Positions 43,430 through 55,605 of a DNA stretch of 64,000 nt are shown in pieces. The position numbers and the translations under genes are program-made. The notes under the pieces were generated by a model. It did not search any database. It saw nothing but the letters and a program-made list of their open reading frames with translations, and was not told the origin of the DNA. The DNA lies in contig JAUMIR010000001.1 in NCBI GenBank assembly GCA_030847615.1, forward strand, positions 381,468,687 to 381,532,686, read 5' to 3'. The stretch comes from Gambelia wislizenii (Eukaryota; Chordata; Lepidosauria; Squamata; Crotaphytidae). The first letter of the stretch is position 1. Every line of letters starts with the position of its first letter.

Positions 43430-44903
43430 GATTTTCCTTAGGGTTTTTCCAGGCTGTGAGGCCATGTTCTGGAAGAGTTTCTTTCTGACATTTCGCCTGC
43501 ATCTGTGGCTGGCAACTTCAGAGAATGGTTGGGTAGGTGTGTGTGGGGGATTTATATACTATGAACCCCTGTTGGGGAGGATATGTAAATTTGTGTATTT
43601 GAATGGCTAGTTTCTGGGTGTAGATATGCAAGGAGGATATGTAAATTTGTGTATTTGAATGGCTAGATTCTGGGTATAGATATGCAAGGAGGATTAGTGT
43701 CTGTTTGGCTAATGGTTGGTTAATGGTCCATTATCTGCTGGAGATCCCACTGTCCCTGGGTGGAGTTCATTTGCAAGTGCTGAGTTCTGATTTTAGTGTT
43801 TTCAGGACTGCCAGCCAGATTTTGTTTACTTTAAGGGTTTCTTCTTTCCTGTTGAAGTTGTCCAGGTGTTTGTGGATTTCAATAGCTTCTCTGTGCATTC
43901 TGACATGATAGTTGTTGGCCTGGTCCAGAATTTCTATGTTTTCAAACAATATTTTGCGTCCAGGTTGGTTTATAACATGTTCTGCTACTGCTGATTTTTT
44001 TCTGGCTGGTCCAGTCTGCAGTGTCTCTCATGTTTCTTGATTCTTGTTTGCACACTGCATTTAGTGGTCCCTATGTAAACTTGTCCATAGCTGCATGGTA
44101 TGGAGGATGAATTGAAGCACCTAAACTGGGCCCTACAGGCTAATGATTACTCCCGATCAGACATCACAAGAGCAGCCAGACCCAGAAAAAACCACAGGAA
44201 TGAAGAAGAAAAACAGCCACCCAAAGGGAAGGTATTTTTACCATACATCAGTGGAGTCACAGACAGAGTAGGAAAACTGATGAGGAAACACAACCTCCAA
44301 ACAATCTACAGACTAAGCAAGAAAATCCAAGAAATGCTACACTCAGCGAAGGACAAAAGAGACCCTTTCACAGCTGCAGGAGTTTACTGCATACCATGAA
44401 GCTGTAGACAAGTTTACATAGGGACCACTAAACACAGTGTGCAAACATGAATCAAGGAACATGAGAGACAATGCAGACTGGGCCAGCCAGAAAAATCAGC
44501 AGTAGCAGAATATGCATGCAGATCACTAAAATCAGAACTCAACACTTGCAGATGAATTCCACCCAGGGACAGGAGGAGCTCCAGCAGATAATAGTCCATT
44601 AATAATAATGGACCATTAAAAAAATAAAGTTATTATTAACCATTAGCCAAACATACACTAATCCTCCTTGCATATCTACACCCAGAAACTAGCCATTCAA
44701 ATACACAAATTTACATATCCTCCCCAACAGGGGTTCACAGTATATAAACCCCACACACTCCTACCCAACCATTCTCTGAAGATGCCAGCCACAGATGCAG
44801 GCGAAACATCAGAAGTAAACTCTTCCAGAACATGGCCTCACAGCCCAGGAAAAAAACAAGGAAAATCTATGGATGCCAGCCATGAAAGCCTTTGACTTCA
44901 CAG
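43430..44903. mobile_element. Penelope-like element pair B (inverted dimer)
   Basis: The left arm on minus (43,430 to about 44,098) starts at the short terminus 'gattttcctt'. The right arm on plus (about 44,099-44,903) ends at the long terminus '...gaaagcctttgacttcac'. A 12-bp duplication, 'tgttcaaaaata', flanks it at 43,418-43,429 and 44,904-44,915. Compared with pair A the long and short termini have swapped sides, but the short terminus stops at the same place in the PLE sequence. The left arm contains an internal 53-bp-scale duplication ('tatgcaaggaggat' twice, near 43,625 and 43,682). Confidence 0.85.
44099..44510 (+). pseudogene. PLE C-terminal region with GIY-YIG nuclease
   Basis: The right arm of pair B keeps the PLE linker and the start of the nuclease. 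'LNWALQANDYSRSDITRAA' and 'VFLPYISGVTDRVGKLMRKH' are followed by 'KIQEMLHSAKDKRDPFTAAG', then the GIY motif 'GVYCIP'. TGA replaces Cys at 44,397-44,399, after which 'QVYIGTT' (the YIG half) and 'IKEHERQCRLGQPEKSAVAE' follow. PLEs use this nuclease to open the target for telomere-like or internal insertion. The RT domain is absent and there are two stops (one after 'SVQT'), so it is a fragment. Confidence 0.8.
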
Positions 44904-44915
44904 TGTTCAAAAATA

Positions 44916-45944
44916 TTCAAAATAATGGTTAAAAGAATGTTTTTCAAGTGTCAAGAAACCCTGATGTGAAGAATCCCGGACTGGTGAGAAACTTTGCAGT
45001 TTGGGTACTAATTCTGCACAAAATTTGCATGTGGTTGTTTTGTGTAGAAAACATCATTTTCTATGCATGAAACATCATTTTCTGAGGAGGTCAAGTGAAA
45101 TAAGATGTTAGAGATTGAGATTAAGGAATAGTGAGGAGCATTTCCACTGGGTTTCCTGTAGAGATGAGATTGCAGAAGGAACCAGCAGGCTGGGGGCAGG
45201 ATCCCAGAGTGGCTCTCTGAGGGTCAGTCAACAAGCTGTCAGCATGGATGTAGGAGGGGGAGCTGAAGGATGCTGAAGACAGTTTTCAAGGGATTTTTAT
45301 AGTAAATATTTGCTTTCAGGGGATGGGATTTTGAGTAGAAGACAATACTTTGAGATGTTGTTCAGAGAGCAACAAAGGCATTCTGGATATGTTAATAATG
45401 TTTTGGTGGTTGAATACTTTGTGAATGAAAGAGAAGAAGCAACTTTCTTTATTTGGGTGAGGAGAACTAATGAGGGTAGTTTACAGGTTTCTAGTTTGAC
45501 AGTCTGGGCAAATGGGATTAGCCATGCATTTGTGCCTTCAATTGCTTTGTGAATTAGCATTTCTTTTAGAATTTAGATGCCCTCTCCTTAAGTGTATGTC
45601 TGACTAAACAATGTTTGTCTTTGGGTTTATCCTAGTTCCTCAGTTTATGTTAATGGCAGCCCTACATGGAAGACCATGTTTGACCTAACTATCAAATATT
45701 GCCAGTTATTAATATAGATATGGGCCTGGGGTGTCAGGGTAGATAACAAGGAGGTGCAGAGAGGCTGAACCATACACGTGACACCAATGGGGGAAGGGTG
45801 ACACTAGCCTTAGTGATGGCACAGACAGTAGTGCCTAGCTGGATCGAGGTTTTGCATACTTACTTCAGAGGAAAGAAAAGAGCAGCAGCACCAGCATTAC
45901 TAGCAACTGCAGCAAAAACAACAGAGCTGCATCCAGTGTAATTA
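44916..45944. other. Unassigned sequence
   Basis: The best open frame (45,310-45,552, +) has no recognisable domain. Nothing else seen. Confidence 0.4.
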
Positions 45945-45954
45945 GTGTATAACA

Positions 45955-46135
45955 TATAACATCACAGGTTTTTAAATGCATAAGGTCCCAGGTTCAATCC
46001 TTGCCATCTTCAGGAATGGGTGGGAAAGACTCTGGTCTCAAACCACGATGAGCTGTTGGCAGTCTGTATAAACTTTACTGCAGACAGTACTGATCCAGAT
46101 AGACCAAAGTTGTATGCGTGAAACAACTTTCTGTT
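45955..46135 (+). repeat. tRNA-derived SINE of a second family
   Basis: B-box-like 'aggtcccaggttcaatcc' followed by a body ending 'cagtactgatccagatagacc'. This is the pattern of a widespread squamate tRNA-SINE different from the one at 14,036. The 5' head is worn and the tail is lost. Confidence 0.6.
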
Positions 46136-48126
46136 TTCTTGAGTCCAATGGAATTGGTCTTATATTTATTCTGATATAATTTCATTACCTTTTGTGACTA
46201 CTCAGCGCAGGAAAGTTAACTTCCCAACCTGCTCTCACAACAAAGAATGTATAATTTCTTATTAAAAATCAATTGTATCAGGTAGGTTTGCAAAGCATTC
46301 CATTGTGTTGAACCAGCAAAATCCAGTGCAAATGCTTCAGGCTCAGTATGTGTTCATTCATCCTTTGTGATTCTCTGTCTAATGAAACAGAAAGAATAGA
46401 AATTCTTATTGTGAGAAAGACAAAGGATGTGTTCCATTGACTCCGAGAGAGCTTCATTGCTTATCTCTCAATGATACTCTGATTAGAAGTGAATTCAGGA
46501 CACAAAAGGCTGAATGTCATTGGATCCTAACATCTTGGAGTATTTTGTATGCAAGGTGATCCTTTGGACTTTATGGATATTTTGTTTGCAAGGCCATCCT
46601 GCAGACTTTATAGTTCTGATCTAAACTGTAACAGCATTTCAAACACAAGAAGCGAGCAGCATCTGCATTCTTACAGGAAGCAATTCTGAAAGTAAATGAC
46701 AAACAGTAAAATGAAAAAGGCAGGGGAAAAGAGACAAGCCAAAACCAGAGACCTGCCTAGCAATCTAACTGGTGTTCAGAAATGGCAAATCTCCAGCAGG
46801 TGACAAATTGCATCAATGGCTAACATATATCATGTCAGGAGATGGCAGTAAGTGAACAGCAGCAGTGACATATTTATCTGTACATGACCACATAGATTTT
46901 CATCCCTTGTTTCAAAAGCAATAAATACATGTATGTGTTCTGAAAGTGATCAAGGCTGGTGCATACAATGGGAACATTCATCCCATGTACAAATCTGGAA
47001 ATGTTTGCCACAGCAATACAATGGAAGTTAGAAGCCTGCAAGCAAACTGGAGAGAGGTGTTGGAACTTGATGCTTGGATAGAGAGACAGTTCAGATGGGA
47101 GAAAATGGATCAGGGGCTCAGTGCTATTGCAGGGCAATATTGATAGCAGAGATAACTGACAAAGCTGCTGTGAGAGAAAAGGCAGAAAAGAAAGGAAGTT
47201 GGTGCAGACTGCAGAGACAAAGCAAAGTATCAGAGTTTGCTTCAAAATGGAGAGGATTATTGCATACCAGCAAATCCTGATATGCTAGGAAACCAGAATA
47301 ATTAGAAATAGATTGTCATATAGACATTGTTAAAGAAGAACCTCAATTGAACGACTATTTGAACATGAAAAAATCAATACTTTAGAAGAAAAACAAAGCA
47401 CCATTAATGCAAACATCTACTGTATGTATGGTTTGAACCACTCTTTTGCTGTTTAACACTATCTACTCATACCAAAATTGGGCACCTTATTCTCCTAATG
47501 TGCTTATGTCTTAGAAAAGCCTGCCTTTTTTCATTCAGAAGTCACATGAAAGGCAAAGCTTAGCCATGGGATAAAAAACAGAATCTCAGGAAGTTAATGT
47601 TTATTAGTCAGGCCCCATGGCTACATATCTGGACAGACACATAAAACTCTCATTAAGAAGAATAAATCACTGGAACACCAGGTGACAGAGTCTGGCTTTT
47701 TACAGCTTTGTTGCCTTTGGTCTTTCACAGTCTGTTTTCTAGTTTATCTCCTTTACCACATTGCTGCAGTATTTTATGAGGAAACCACTCAGTTTCCCAT
47801 TAATCTGAGTTGTTCCTTGTGGATTCCTTTAACATTTCTATCATGCAGGATCATATACAATGTATATAGTAAAAACCAATGGCTAGATATACAGTGATGT
47901 ATCTTTCAGTCCCTGAAACTAAAGTTTCAGGCATATTAAGTGTATATGGAATGATCATTTATCTCCTTCACTTTACCAAATGAAGCCAGAGATAATGTTT
48001 CATTTCATTTTTTCCCATCCTTTGAATTTTCTGCTACTTTGATCTCATTTATTGTCTTGAGATGGTAGCTGTAAAATCCAAAGCATTTTAGAATTTTCTT
48101 TCCTAAACACTAAACCACAATGACTG
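46136..48126. other. Unassigned sequence
   Basis: Two kilobases of AT-rich sequence without a recognisable gene or repeat family. Confidence 0.4.
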
Positions 48127-48129
48127 TTG

Positions 48130-48160
48130 GGGGTCATTTACACAGGCAAATATTACTCTA
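48130..48160 (+). repeat. Left terminal inverted repeat, Harbinger 2
   Basis: It pairs with 55,572-55,602, with 15 of the first 17 positions complementary. This is the likely transposase and Myb binding and cleavage site. Confidence 0.85.
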
Positions 48161-48492
48161 AATATACCGCTAAGATAGCTCATAGTTCCCATGGGTCGAG
48201 CCACAGTTACGCCTCATTCAGAAGGGGGGTAGCCAAAATGCCCAAATGTAGCTTCTCTGGCAATGTTGCAAGTTTTGCCAGTATATTTGAAAAAAAAAAG
48301 TGATACTCACGGGGTTATTTGTTGTGTGAACTGTGTATCGGTATTTCTTAAAAAAATTTACACACCGGAAACTGATGCCCTGTGGGCAGTGCCATGGGAG
48401 TGATCAATGCCATTTGCCCGCTCATTTTTTTAAAAAAGGGATAGAGAAAGTGCATCTTCTCAGGAGCAGTATTGTTTTCAACTGTGGAAGCA

Positions 48493-50938
48493 ATGGCGTC
48501 TACACCTCAGGTCAGAACCAAGAAGGGTGGCCATGACATAGCATGGGGGCATCTGGAAACACTTGATTTGATAGAGTTATGGGGGGGAGCAGAAGGTGCA
48601 GGAGCAGCTGCAAAGCAGCCCCCGCAACATTGATGTTTTTGAAAAGATAGCAGAGGAGATGTGTAAGAGAGGGCATGAACACACCGCTGAGGAGTGTAGA
48701 TCCAAGAGTAAAACGATGAGGGGGAGATATAGGCAGGAAAAAGACCATAATTCCACGAGCGGTAATGATGCGGCAACTATGCCCTTCTTTGCTGAACTTC
48801 ATGCGATATTCTCCAGGGACTGTAGTTTAAACCCCCTGCGAGTTTCTCACAGCTCTTCTGCAGATCGCAGACCTTTCTCCCTCGAGCGCTCCAGGCACAG
48901 AGTCTCTGCCAGCTCCGGTGGCTCTGCGAGGGACACAGAGGTGAACTCTCCACCTTTGTTTGATGAAGACATAGGTACAGCATACTGTTCTTATTAAATT
49001 TCAGTCAACGCATGCCCTTATTTGCTTTCTTTCACTACCACTACTTATTATACTTAACTGTCCCCTGACAACAGAAGCACTTCTTCGTTGTCTTTCTCTT
49101 CCCCTAATTTGAAATTAATGTGTATTATATCTTCCCCCATTCTGGGATTCATGAGGTTTTATGCAGAATGGTACCCTGGGACAGCATTCAGTTCAGTCCA
49201 GTTTAGAAAATTAATTGGTTTTTAAATCTCCTTCTACATTAACCTCGGTGACAGCAAGAGCGCACTCCCCCCCACTTTTTTTTGGTGCGCAGTAGGGAGT
49301 TCACTATATGAAACTTTTACTTTTTGTAATACAAAAATCCCATGAAGTAATTACAGTTGCATGTTGGTAATGAACACTGCTGGCTGTGTTTTGGTGCAAA
49401 ACATCCTTTCTGTTAACCTACCCTACCTGGGGATCCGATGTTTCCAACTGTATCCTAGTACGCGGGGGAATTTGTTAATGGAGAAATCCATAATGAACCT
49501 TTTTCTTTACAACATAAACTGTGCTGATGCCAATACTCTTAAACAGTTGTTATGTGCGATGCAGCAACCAGATGATGGCTTCCATCCCACGAATAGGCTG
49601 TGAGAGATTGAGGGCAATAAAAGGGCCATTAAAGGTTTCCGGAAAAGCAATTTCCTTTGTTTGCAGCTTTACTTTCGATTTTGGGTAAAAAAGTGCCTCG
49701 GCTTCTTCTTTTTTTTTTTTTTTTTAACATTTTAATATTTTCAGGTTCCAGTTTACCCATGCATTAATTATTGTCTTGCAGGTTTAGGAGGAAACTGTTT
49801 CTGTGGGAATTGATTCTTGTCGTTAAATTTCTCCTATTCGTGGGCAGATGTGTGCCTTTGCTATTTAACTAGCTGCATTTCCTCCTGCTTAAAAATGTTA
49901 AAGGCTACTAAAGTGATCTTCTACTGTCCCTGAAAGGCCATTGTTTTTTAAATCAACTGCCCTGTTTCCCTGCAGCTATACCTTTAGTGCCATCATTACC
50001 ACTACACCTGGTTCACATGTTACATACCTTTTTAAATAAACTGTGCTGTTCTTTAGTAAATATTGGATTAGTCATTGTGTAATCCGTTTATCATCTGTTA
50101 AAGAATTTTTTTCTCCCTTTTGTAGACTTACAAACAGCAACAGAGAACAGTACTGAGGAAACAGTCACGATAACACTTGAAGAACTTGCAACTCCATCAA
50201 CATCTGCCTCTGAACTGCTGTTGGATAGCCAGGATCCTGAACTGCTGAGAAGAGATCCACTGAGTTTGAGATCGCTTGGAGCAGTCAGCAGACTGAGTTC
50301 CATGAAGGTGGGTGTAAACATAAGATTTCATGCATATGTAAAATGAAACTCTTTTGCTACTGCTAACCATACAGGTAACCACTTCTAATGTACCCTTTGT
50401 GTTAATTCTAATTGCAGGAGCAACAACATCTTCACCTTTGTCAGCCCTAACCCCAGGTGAAAGACTGGCATTAAGTAAGAAAAGGAAGGAACATAAACCC
50501 CCTGAACATCAACAGCTGATGCTGCACTCCTCTAAATTGATGACACGCATGCTATCACATATGGATGCTCTGACCCAAAAAGATCATGAGCGTCTTGACC
50601 GTTTAGAGAAAGCAGCTGAGGAAAGGTAGAAGGTTGAGGACGCAATGTATAAACGTACAAGTTCTTTCTTGCAAACCAATTTGGAGAAGCAGACATCTCT
50701 GCTCTCTGAAATGGTGCAATACATAGGTACCATAGCCAATAGACCACCAGTAGTACGTACAGTGGTTAGAAAGCAGTCTAACCCTCGGCCTCTGAGTGAA
50801 CATGGTCAGACCTCGCAAGGTAGTATGGAGTTATTTTCTGAACCAGTGTCTGACAAGGAGAATAGTGCTACAGGACAACCTGTAAAAACAAGGCCCTCCA
50901 GGAAAATTAGAAAACCTGTAATTATGTCCCTGTAGAAG
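48493..50938 (+). pseudogene. Myb/SANT-like protein, Harbinger 2 (three exons)
   Basis: This is the element's DNA-binding partner protein. Exon 1 (48,493-48,974) starts 'MASTPQVRTKKGGHD' and holds a Myb/SANT (trihelix-like) domain: 'AWGHLETLDLIELWG', 'NIDVFEKIAEEMCKRGHEHT', 'AEECRSKSKTMRGRYR', 'PFFAELHAIF'. A seven-G run at 48,581-48,587, one G too many, shifts the frame inside the domain. Exon 2 (50,126 to about 50,311) is acidic ('TVTITLEELATP'). Exon 3 (50,418-50,938) has the basic helix 'LTPGERLALSKKRKEH' and a coiled 'LMTRMLSHMDALTQKDHERL', then an in-frame TAG (50,627-50,629), then 80 open codons to 'IRKPVIMSL'. Donors and acceptors (GTACAG/TTGTAG; GTGTAA/TTGCAG) join in frame. Confidence 0.8.
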
Positions 50939-52394
50939 TGATGGCATTTAACTAATCTCTTCCAAACCAGGAAATGGTTCACATGTGTAGAACCAGCCAA
51001 AGAAACAAACAAATAGTCCTCTATCTCTTTCCTACCTGTATTGAGTGTAGCGTAAGATACCCAATGTAGCTTTTATATATGAATTATTGCTCACAGCTGT
51101 ACTAGTGTATTCTTCTGAATGTAAGAGTACTGTTCCCTATTGGCTCAACAGTACAAAGGGCCAATGTAAAATAAAGAAAATGTTGTCTTTTAAGTAACTC
51201 GATCAGACACATTCTTGTTTATCAAAAATATATATTTGTATTTACAGTATTAATATTATTTATACCACATGTTTTTTTAAAAAAAAAGCACAGAAATATA
51301 TAGTTGGTTGCACAACAGAAACAACTATTTCTTTTGGTAAGTACAAACAAATACATGCTTCATTCAGCAAAAAAAAAAAGGCTTTCTTCAGCATGTAATA
51401 TTAAGAGATTAAATAAAAAGAAACCAATAAAAAAATCAAAGCCCCCCCTCAAGCAAGCGTTGTTCGATTGCCACGAACCTGGGCTCCAGTCTCTGGGCTG
51501 GGAAGGAAAGGTAAGGGGGAAAAAAGGTCACATTACGAAACTACAGTATGCACATTTCTCCATACCAGATAGAATTCAATTTGTAATGGTTGCACAGTAA
51601 CTGTACATGTAAGCCACGTGGAACACATATTGAGCTTCAGCATTTTTGACTGATCTCAGCTTGTATAACTTGCACAACTGGCTGGAAATACAAATAAGGA
51701 GTGCAATCAAATTTTTACAAACATTTCTGGGTACATACATTTCTGGGTACGTACCTACTGCATTGGAAATCGCAGCAATGATCTCCTGCCCCTCCTCCCC
51801 TCTAAGGAACTCCAGGAACTCAATCCTTCTGGGCTGTGCTATAACAAGGCAAGAATAGTAAGACTCACATCAAATATAGGAAGCACAGTAACAGTTCAAT
51901 GACATTTATGGCAAGAGTTTGTATTCTCCCGCATCAAAGGTGCACTGCGTTAAATGACAAAGTATTTAAAGCTATAAGAGCTGTTTTTTTGGGGGGGGGG
52001 AGAACACTATTTATAACTATTTCAGTTTCTTTTAATTAATTGTGCTTATACACACAATACAGGAATCTTACTTTTAAAACTAAAGGGAGTATATATTGGT
52101 GACAGGAGAACAACTGTATAATTCTATACATCATCTACACTCGAGATGGGCATTAATACCTGTGGGGAACATAGCCTTAGCAAAAGTGGGTTTTGCAAAA
52201 AGCCTTTTCACAAACGATGAATAACCTATGGGCCACTACAGGAAACCTATTCATAGTTAAGCAGTTTGGGGGCAAAACAATACTGGGTGCTTTGCCAGCT
52301 GGCTGCGGGGCTGGTGCCTCCTCCTTCTCCCTTCCTCTACCTTGCAAGTCTTATTGGCCGGCAGCGGATTCCTCTGATGAGGAATCTGCCACTT
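50939..52394. other. Harbinger 2 interior
   Basis: AT-rich, probably 3' UTRs of the convergent genes. The stretch 'aataaagaaaatg' near 51,170 is a plausible polyadenylation signal of the plus-strand Myb gene. No further coding text recognised. Confidence 0.45.
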
Positions 52395-52867
52395 GTGCTG
52401 CCCTTCTGGTGCGACCACGCATCCCTGTTAAAGACAAGCACCCATTCCTTAGGTTTCCCAAAAAGTAAGGCTTAATAAAGTCAAAAGGTCTTCTACACTA
52501 TGACACTTATTTGCAGGACAGTGATCCCTTCAGCTTGGTATCCCCCCAGTTACCCACAGATCATGCATCTGTCAGTAAAAGGGGGGCGATGGTGGGGTGG
52601 TGGGCTTCCGACGTAGGCCTCCCTGGCCTCGAAGAACTTGGCCTTGAGTATTTTAAATTTTTATTGGCACTATTGTGCCAACTGATTGTACCCGGCCCGG
52701 TGTAGGCTGGCAGCTGCCTCAGCAAAGAAGTGGCAGTTCACCCTGTTGGAGGAGTGCATTATCCTCCTAGGACACCTCTCCTGCTGGACAAGGTGTTCTA
52801 GGAGGAACAATGTCTCCTGGGTCCTCCAATAGGTGATCCACTGTGCTTCCATCCTGCAGGCGGCCAT
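52395..52867 (-). pseudogene. Second Myb/SANT-like gene in Harbinger 2, minus strand
   Basis: From ATG 52,867 the minus strand reads 'MEAQWITYWRTQETLFLLEH', then 'NRVNCHFFAEAAASLHRAGY', then 'NQLAQ', TAG (52,672-52,670), 'CQ', TAA, and in the same frame 'KFKILKAKFFEAREAY'. The order W-ET-LL, N-F-A-L-GY, QC-K-K-LK is the Myb_DNA-bind_4/trihelix pattern. It is a different sequence from the plus-strand gene. A possible next exon from 52,424 (after TTTAACAG) reads 'GMRGRTRRAAQVADSSSEE', a basic then acidic tail. Two stops inside the third helix make this copy inactive. I cannot tell whether it belongs to the element or is an older insertion in it. Confidence 0.55.
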
Positions 52868-53278
52868 GCCAGCACTGACAACAAAAGTGCAGTGCCCTTA
52901 AAATGCTCTTCCGGCAGTTAGTATAGGACCAGCACGGTATCCACTGGAGACCTTTTAAATTCGAAAGTTGCAACTTGCACCCATCTATACAATAGGTTAA
53001 TTTAAATTGTTTTAGTGTATTGATACTTTTGCCTGGATTAACTGCCGGAAAGGCATGTATACATGACTTCTGTGGAACTAGTATACAGGCTACTATGCAC
53101 CCCATGAAGAAATGAGACCAGATCCATTTTTTTAAAAAAGCAACACGGTTTTATTTCCATTACGATCAGCCACATAAATCAACATCGAGATTGGAACGAA
53201 GTGAAGGGAACCAGACAGCAACCTTTTTTAAACTGATCATGCTCTTGAAATATGCATAAATTGGACCTTCCCTGTGCA

Positions 53279-55092
53279 TCAACTACCTGCATCTTTCTCC
53301 CAGAAATAATTAGCCATCGCGTTGCACACAGCTTCCCCTTCCTCTTTTTTAACCTGCTCCAAATTTAAAAGTGGTGCACCAAGGGTGTTCAGAATGTACC
53401 GGTTAGACCTGCACTGTTCTGGATTAAATATCTCTCCTTTGGTTTCACAGAAATTGTGCAAAGTCATGCATGCTGCAATGACTGAACATATGTTTTGTTC
53501 AGATACTTCTAGGGGTACTGTTAATGCCATCCATCTCTATTTGAGACACCCAAAACACCATTCTATGGTATTCCAAACCTTATTATGAGTTTTATTGTAC
53601 AACGCTTGTTTTGGGTTTAAATGGCCCTGCCTATATGGAGTCATTAACCACTTCCTGATGGGGTATGCTCCATCTGCAAGAACCAGTGGAGGAATCAGCA
53701 CACCGTTTACTGTAATGCTAGGGTTGTTAGGGACATACATTCCAGACTCCATAGCCTAAAATAAATGGTGTTATGCAACATGCGTGCATCGTGCACATTG
53801 CCGCTCCAACCGATCTCCGTGTCCACAAACAACCCTCTGTGATCACAAACACCTTGAAGCAGGACAGAGTAGCTATTCTTTCTATTAATGTAGTCGTTCT
53901 CCTGCCTGATAGGCAGGACAATTGTAATGTGGCATCCATCAATGGCGGCTATAACATTTGGGAAGCCCATCCATTTAAACCCAGCCATTGCCTGTAATGT
54001 GAAACAAGAAAGAGATTACAAGTTGAAAAGTGTAAAACATTTCCCGCACCATACCGTGCTAACTTTAATAAAACTAATTATAAAGGTTTCGTTTGGAACT
54101 GAAATCATGACAACAATATCGCACAGGAGGAATCCCTCTATGTTTCAAACACGGATAGTTTTTTTTAATTTCACATGAAGAATGCCAAGGTTTTAAAAAA
54201 GGTAGACACCCTGTGGGCTGTTAAAAAAGTAGACGTTAGGAATTCGGACAAAGCAAGCAGTGAAATAAAAAGCATTACTTTAAAAGCTAGGTCTGGGGGA
54301 AAAGCGCAAACTTGATTTTTCTCAGACACGCATAGAAACACATGTTCTCATTACTGTAATCTTGACAGAACTGTAACATCATTTGAGGTATAGTTGAGGT
54401 AACTCAGTCGGATCCCCACGATACACGGCTTTAGATGCTAAAACATGCAGTATTGTTAAAACAGGGCTAAATGGGACATGAGAGTATAAAAAAGGGTCGA
54501 GGGAAAAGCACAACTTTGATTTATCTCAGGGGCGCATAACAGAAGTTGTTATCATCACAGTAACAGCAACAGAGGCATAAAATCTGGTAGGGTAAAAGTG
54601 GGTTACCTTGTTCGGATCACAAGGATACACGGCTTTAGACAGGAAAACATGTTCCATTGTTAAAACGACCTCCTCCAGGATTTTGGAAACTGTTGCTTTC
54701 CCCACTCCAAAGAGATGGCTTATGGTAAGAAAGGAGCATCGATGTCCTAGGACCCAAACTGTGATAGCAACACGCTTCTCAGGAGGTATAGATTTTCTCA
54801 TATTAGTGTCTGACTTCTGAATATGTGGTCGTAGCACCTTGACAAGTTTTATAAACAATGACCTGTCCATTCTAAAATTAGAAAAGCAGCACTGATCAGA
54901 CTAGACCAACATCACGAACTTCTCCCACCACTCTCTGGATCTCGGATACTCCCAATACAATCTTCCCCTTTGAGAGCAGCATAACATTTCGGGCCACATT
55001 GACGGTACAACCTGGGAGGTAGCTAGCATGTCAGTACCTGAAGATGTACGAGCTTTTCTTCTTTTGTACCCATCGTGACTGCCGTGACTCAA
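53279..55092 (-). pseudogene. Harbinger transposase, element 2 (two exons, nearly intact)
   Basis: This is a PIF/Harbinger DDE nuclease. Exon 1 (55,092 to 54,607) has 'YPRSREWWEKFVMLV', a TAG at 54,903-54,901 where element 1 has Trp, then the HTH 'WVLGHRCSFLTISHLF' and 'VGKATVSKILEEVV'. The phase-0 intron runs 54,606 (GTAACC) to 53,992 (TTACAG). Exon 2 (from 53,991) has 'GFPNVIAAIDGCHI' (first Asp), 'DTEIGWSGNVHDARM', 'LADGAYPIRKWLMTPY' (second Asp) and 'NTIEWCFG' (Glu), so the catalytic residues are all present. There is a one-base loss near 53,750 and a TAG at 53,539-53,537. The end is 'CNAMANYFWEKDAGS'. The intron sits at the same place and phase as in element 1. Confidence 0.9.
53992..54606 (-). 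other. Transposase intron, Harbinger 2
   Basis: GT-AG, 615 bp, phase 0 between 'YPCDPNK' and 'AMAGFKW'. The matching intron in element 1 is 358 bp. Confidence 0.75.
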
Positions 55093-55571
55093 TCACATAG
55101 CCCTGCTAGTTGTTTTAGATTTCCTGCGAAGGTAGACATGCAGGTTCTCATCAATTGCCCTCAATGTTGAGCATATGGTGGATAACAAATAAAAACCACA
55201 TGCAACTATCTCCAACGACTCCATCTCATCATCATCTGCCATTGCTCATCCAGATGTGAAGACAAATGTAATATGGTCAGACCAATGAGAACGCAACATT
55301 ACCAATTTCTGTTTGGCCAATAGGAATGAAGGTGGTGGGAAAATCAAACAGAAATACGTGTAGAGTTGAGGTCATGTGAGCTTGATTGACAGGACAACCT
55401 GAGCGCATCTTTGACAGTGGGAACAGGATTTGGAGCAGAATGATAAATCGTGCTTCAATTTGGATGATGGAATAAATTCCGTGTAAACAAGTATCGCGCT
55501 ATATGTTGACACAGCAAAAAAAAGTATAAACTATGCGGTACAATATCGAAATTGCGCAATTGCACACATTT

Positions 55572-55602
55572 CTGTAATAAATCCTTCCGTGTAAACGACC
55601 CC
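55572..55602 (-). repeat. Right terminal inverted repeat, Harbinger 2
   Basis: Inverted partner of 48,130-48,160, followed directly by the TTG duplication. Confidence 0.85.
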
Positions 55603-55605
55603 TTG

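Larger units (their letters stand above)
48130..55602. mobile_element. Harbinger element 2, complete end to end
   Basis: The element is 7,473 bp. The left end GGGGTCATTTACAC and the right end (inverted) GGGGTCGTTTACAC differ at one position, and similarity extends to about 30 bp. The 3-bp duplication TTG flanks it at 48,127-48,129 and 55,603-55,605. PIF/Harbinger elements make 3-bp duplications, usually TWA. It carries a plus-strand Myb/SANT gene, a minus-strand transposase and a further minus-strand Myb/SANT-like gene. Each is one to three lesions away from being open, so the copy is young but disabled. Element 1 has the same plan but is far more decayed. Confidence 0.9.

Noticed and set aside
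45310..45552. An 80-codon frame that looks smooth in codon use.
   Set aside because: No family resemblance and no neighbouring exon signals. Not enough to call a gene.
10546..55092. Several disrupting stops in the Harbinger genes are TAG (10,546; 50,627; 53,537; 54,901), suggesting amber readthrough.
   Set aside because: The same genes also contain frameshifts, and the second Myb gene has a TAA. One of the TAGs replaces Trp by a simple G-to-A change. Ordinary decay explains them.
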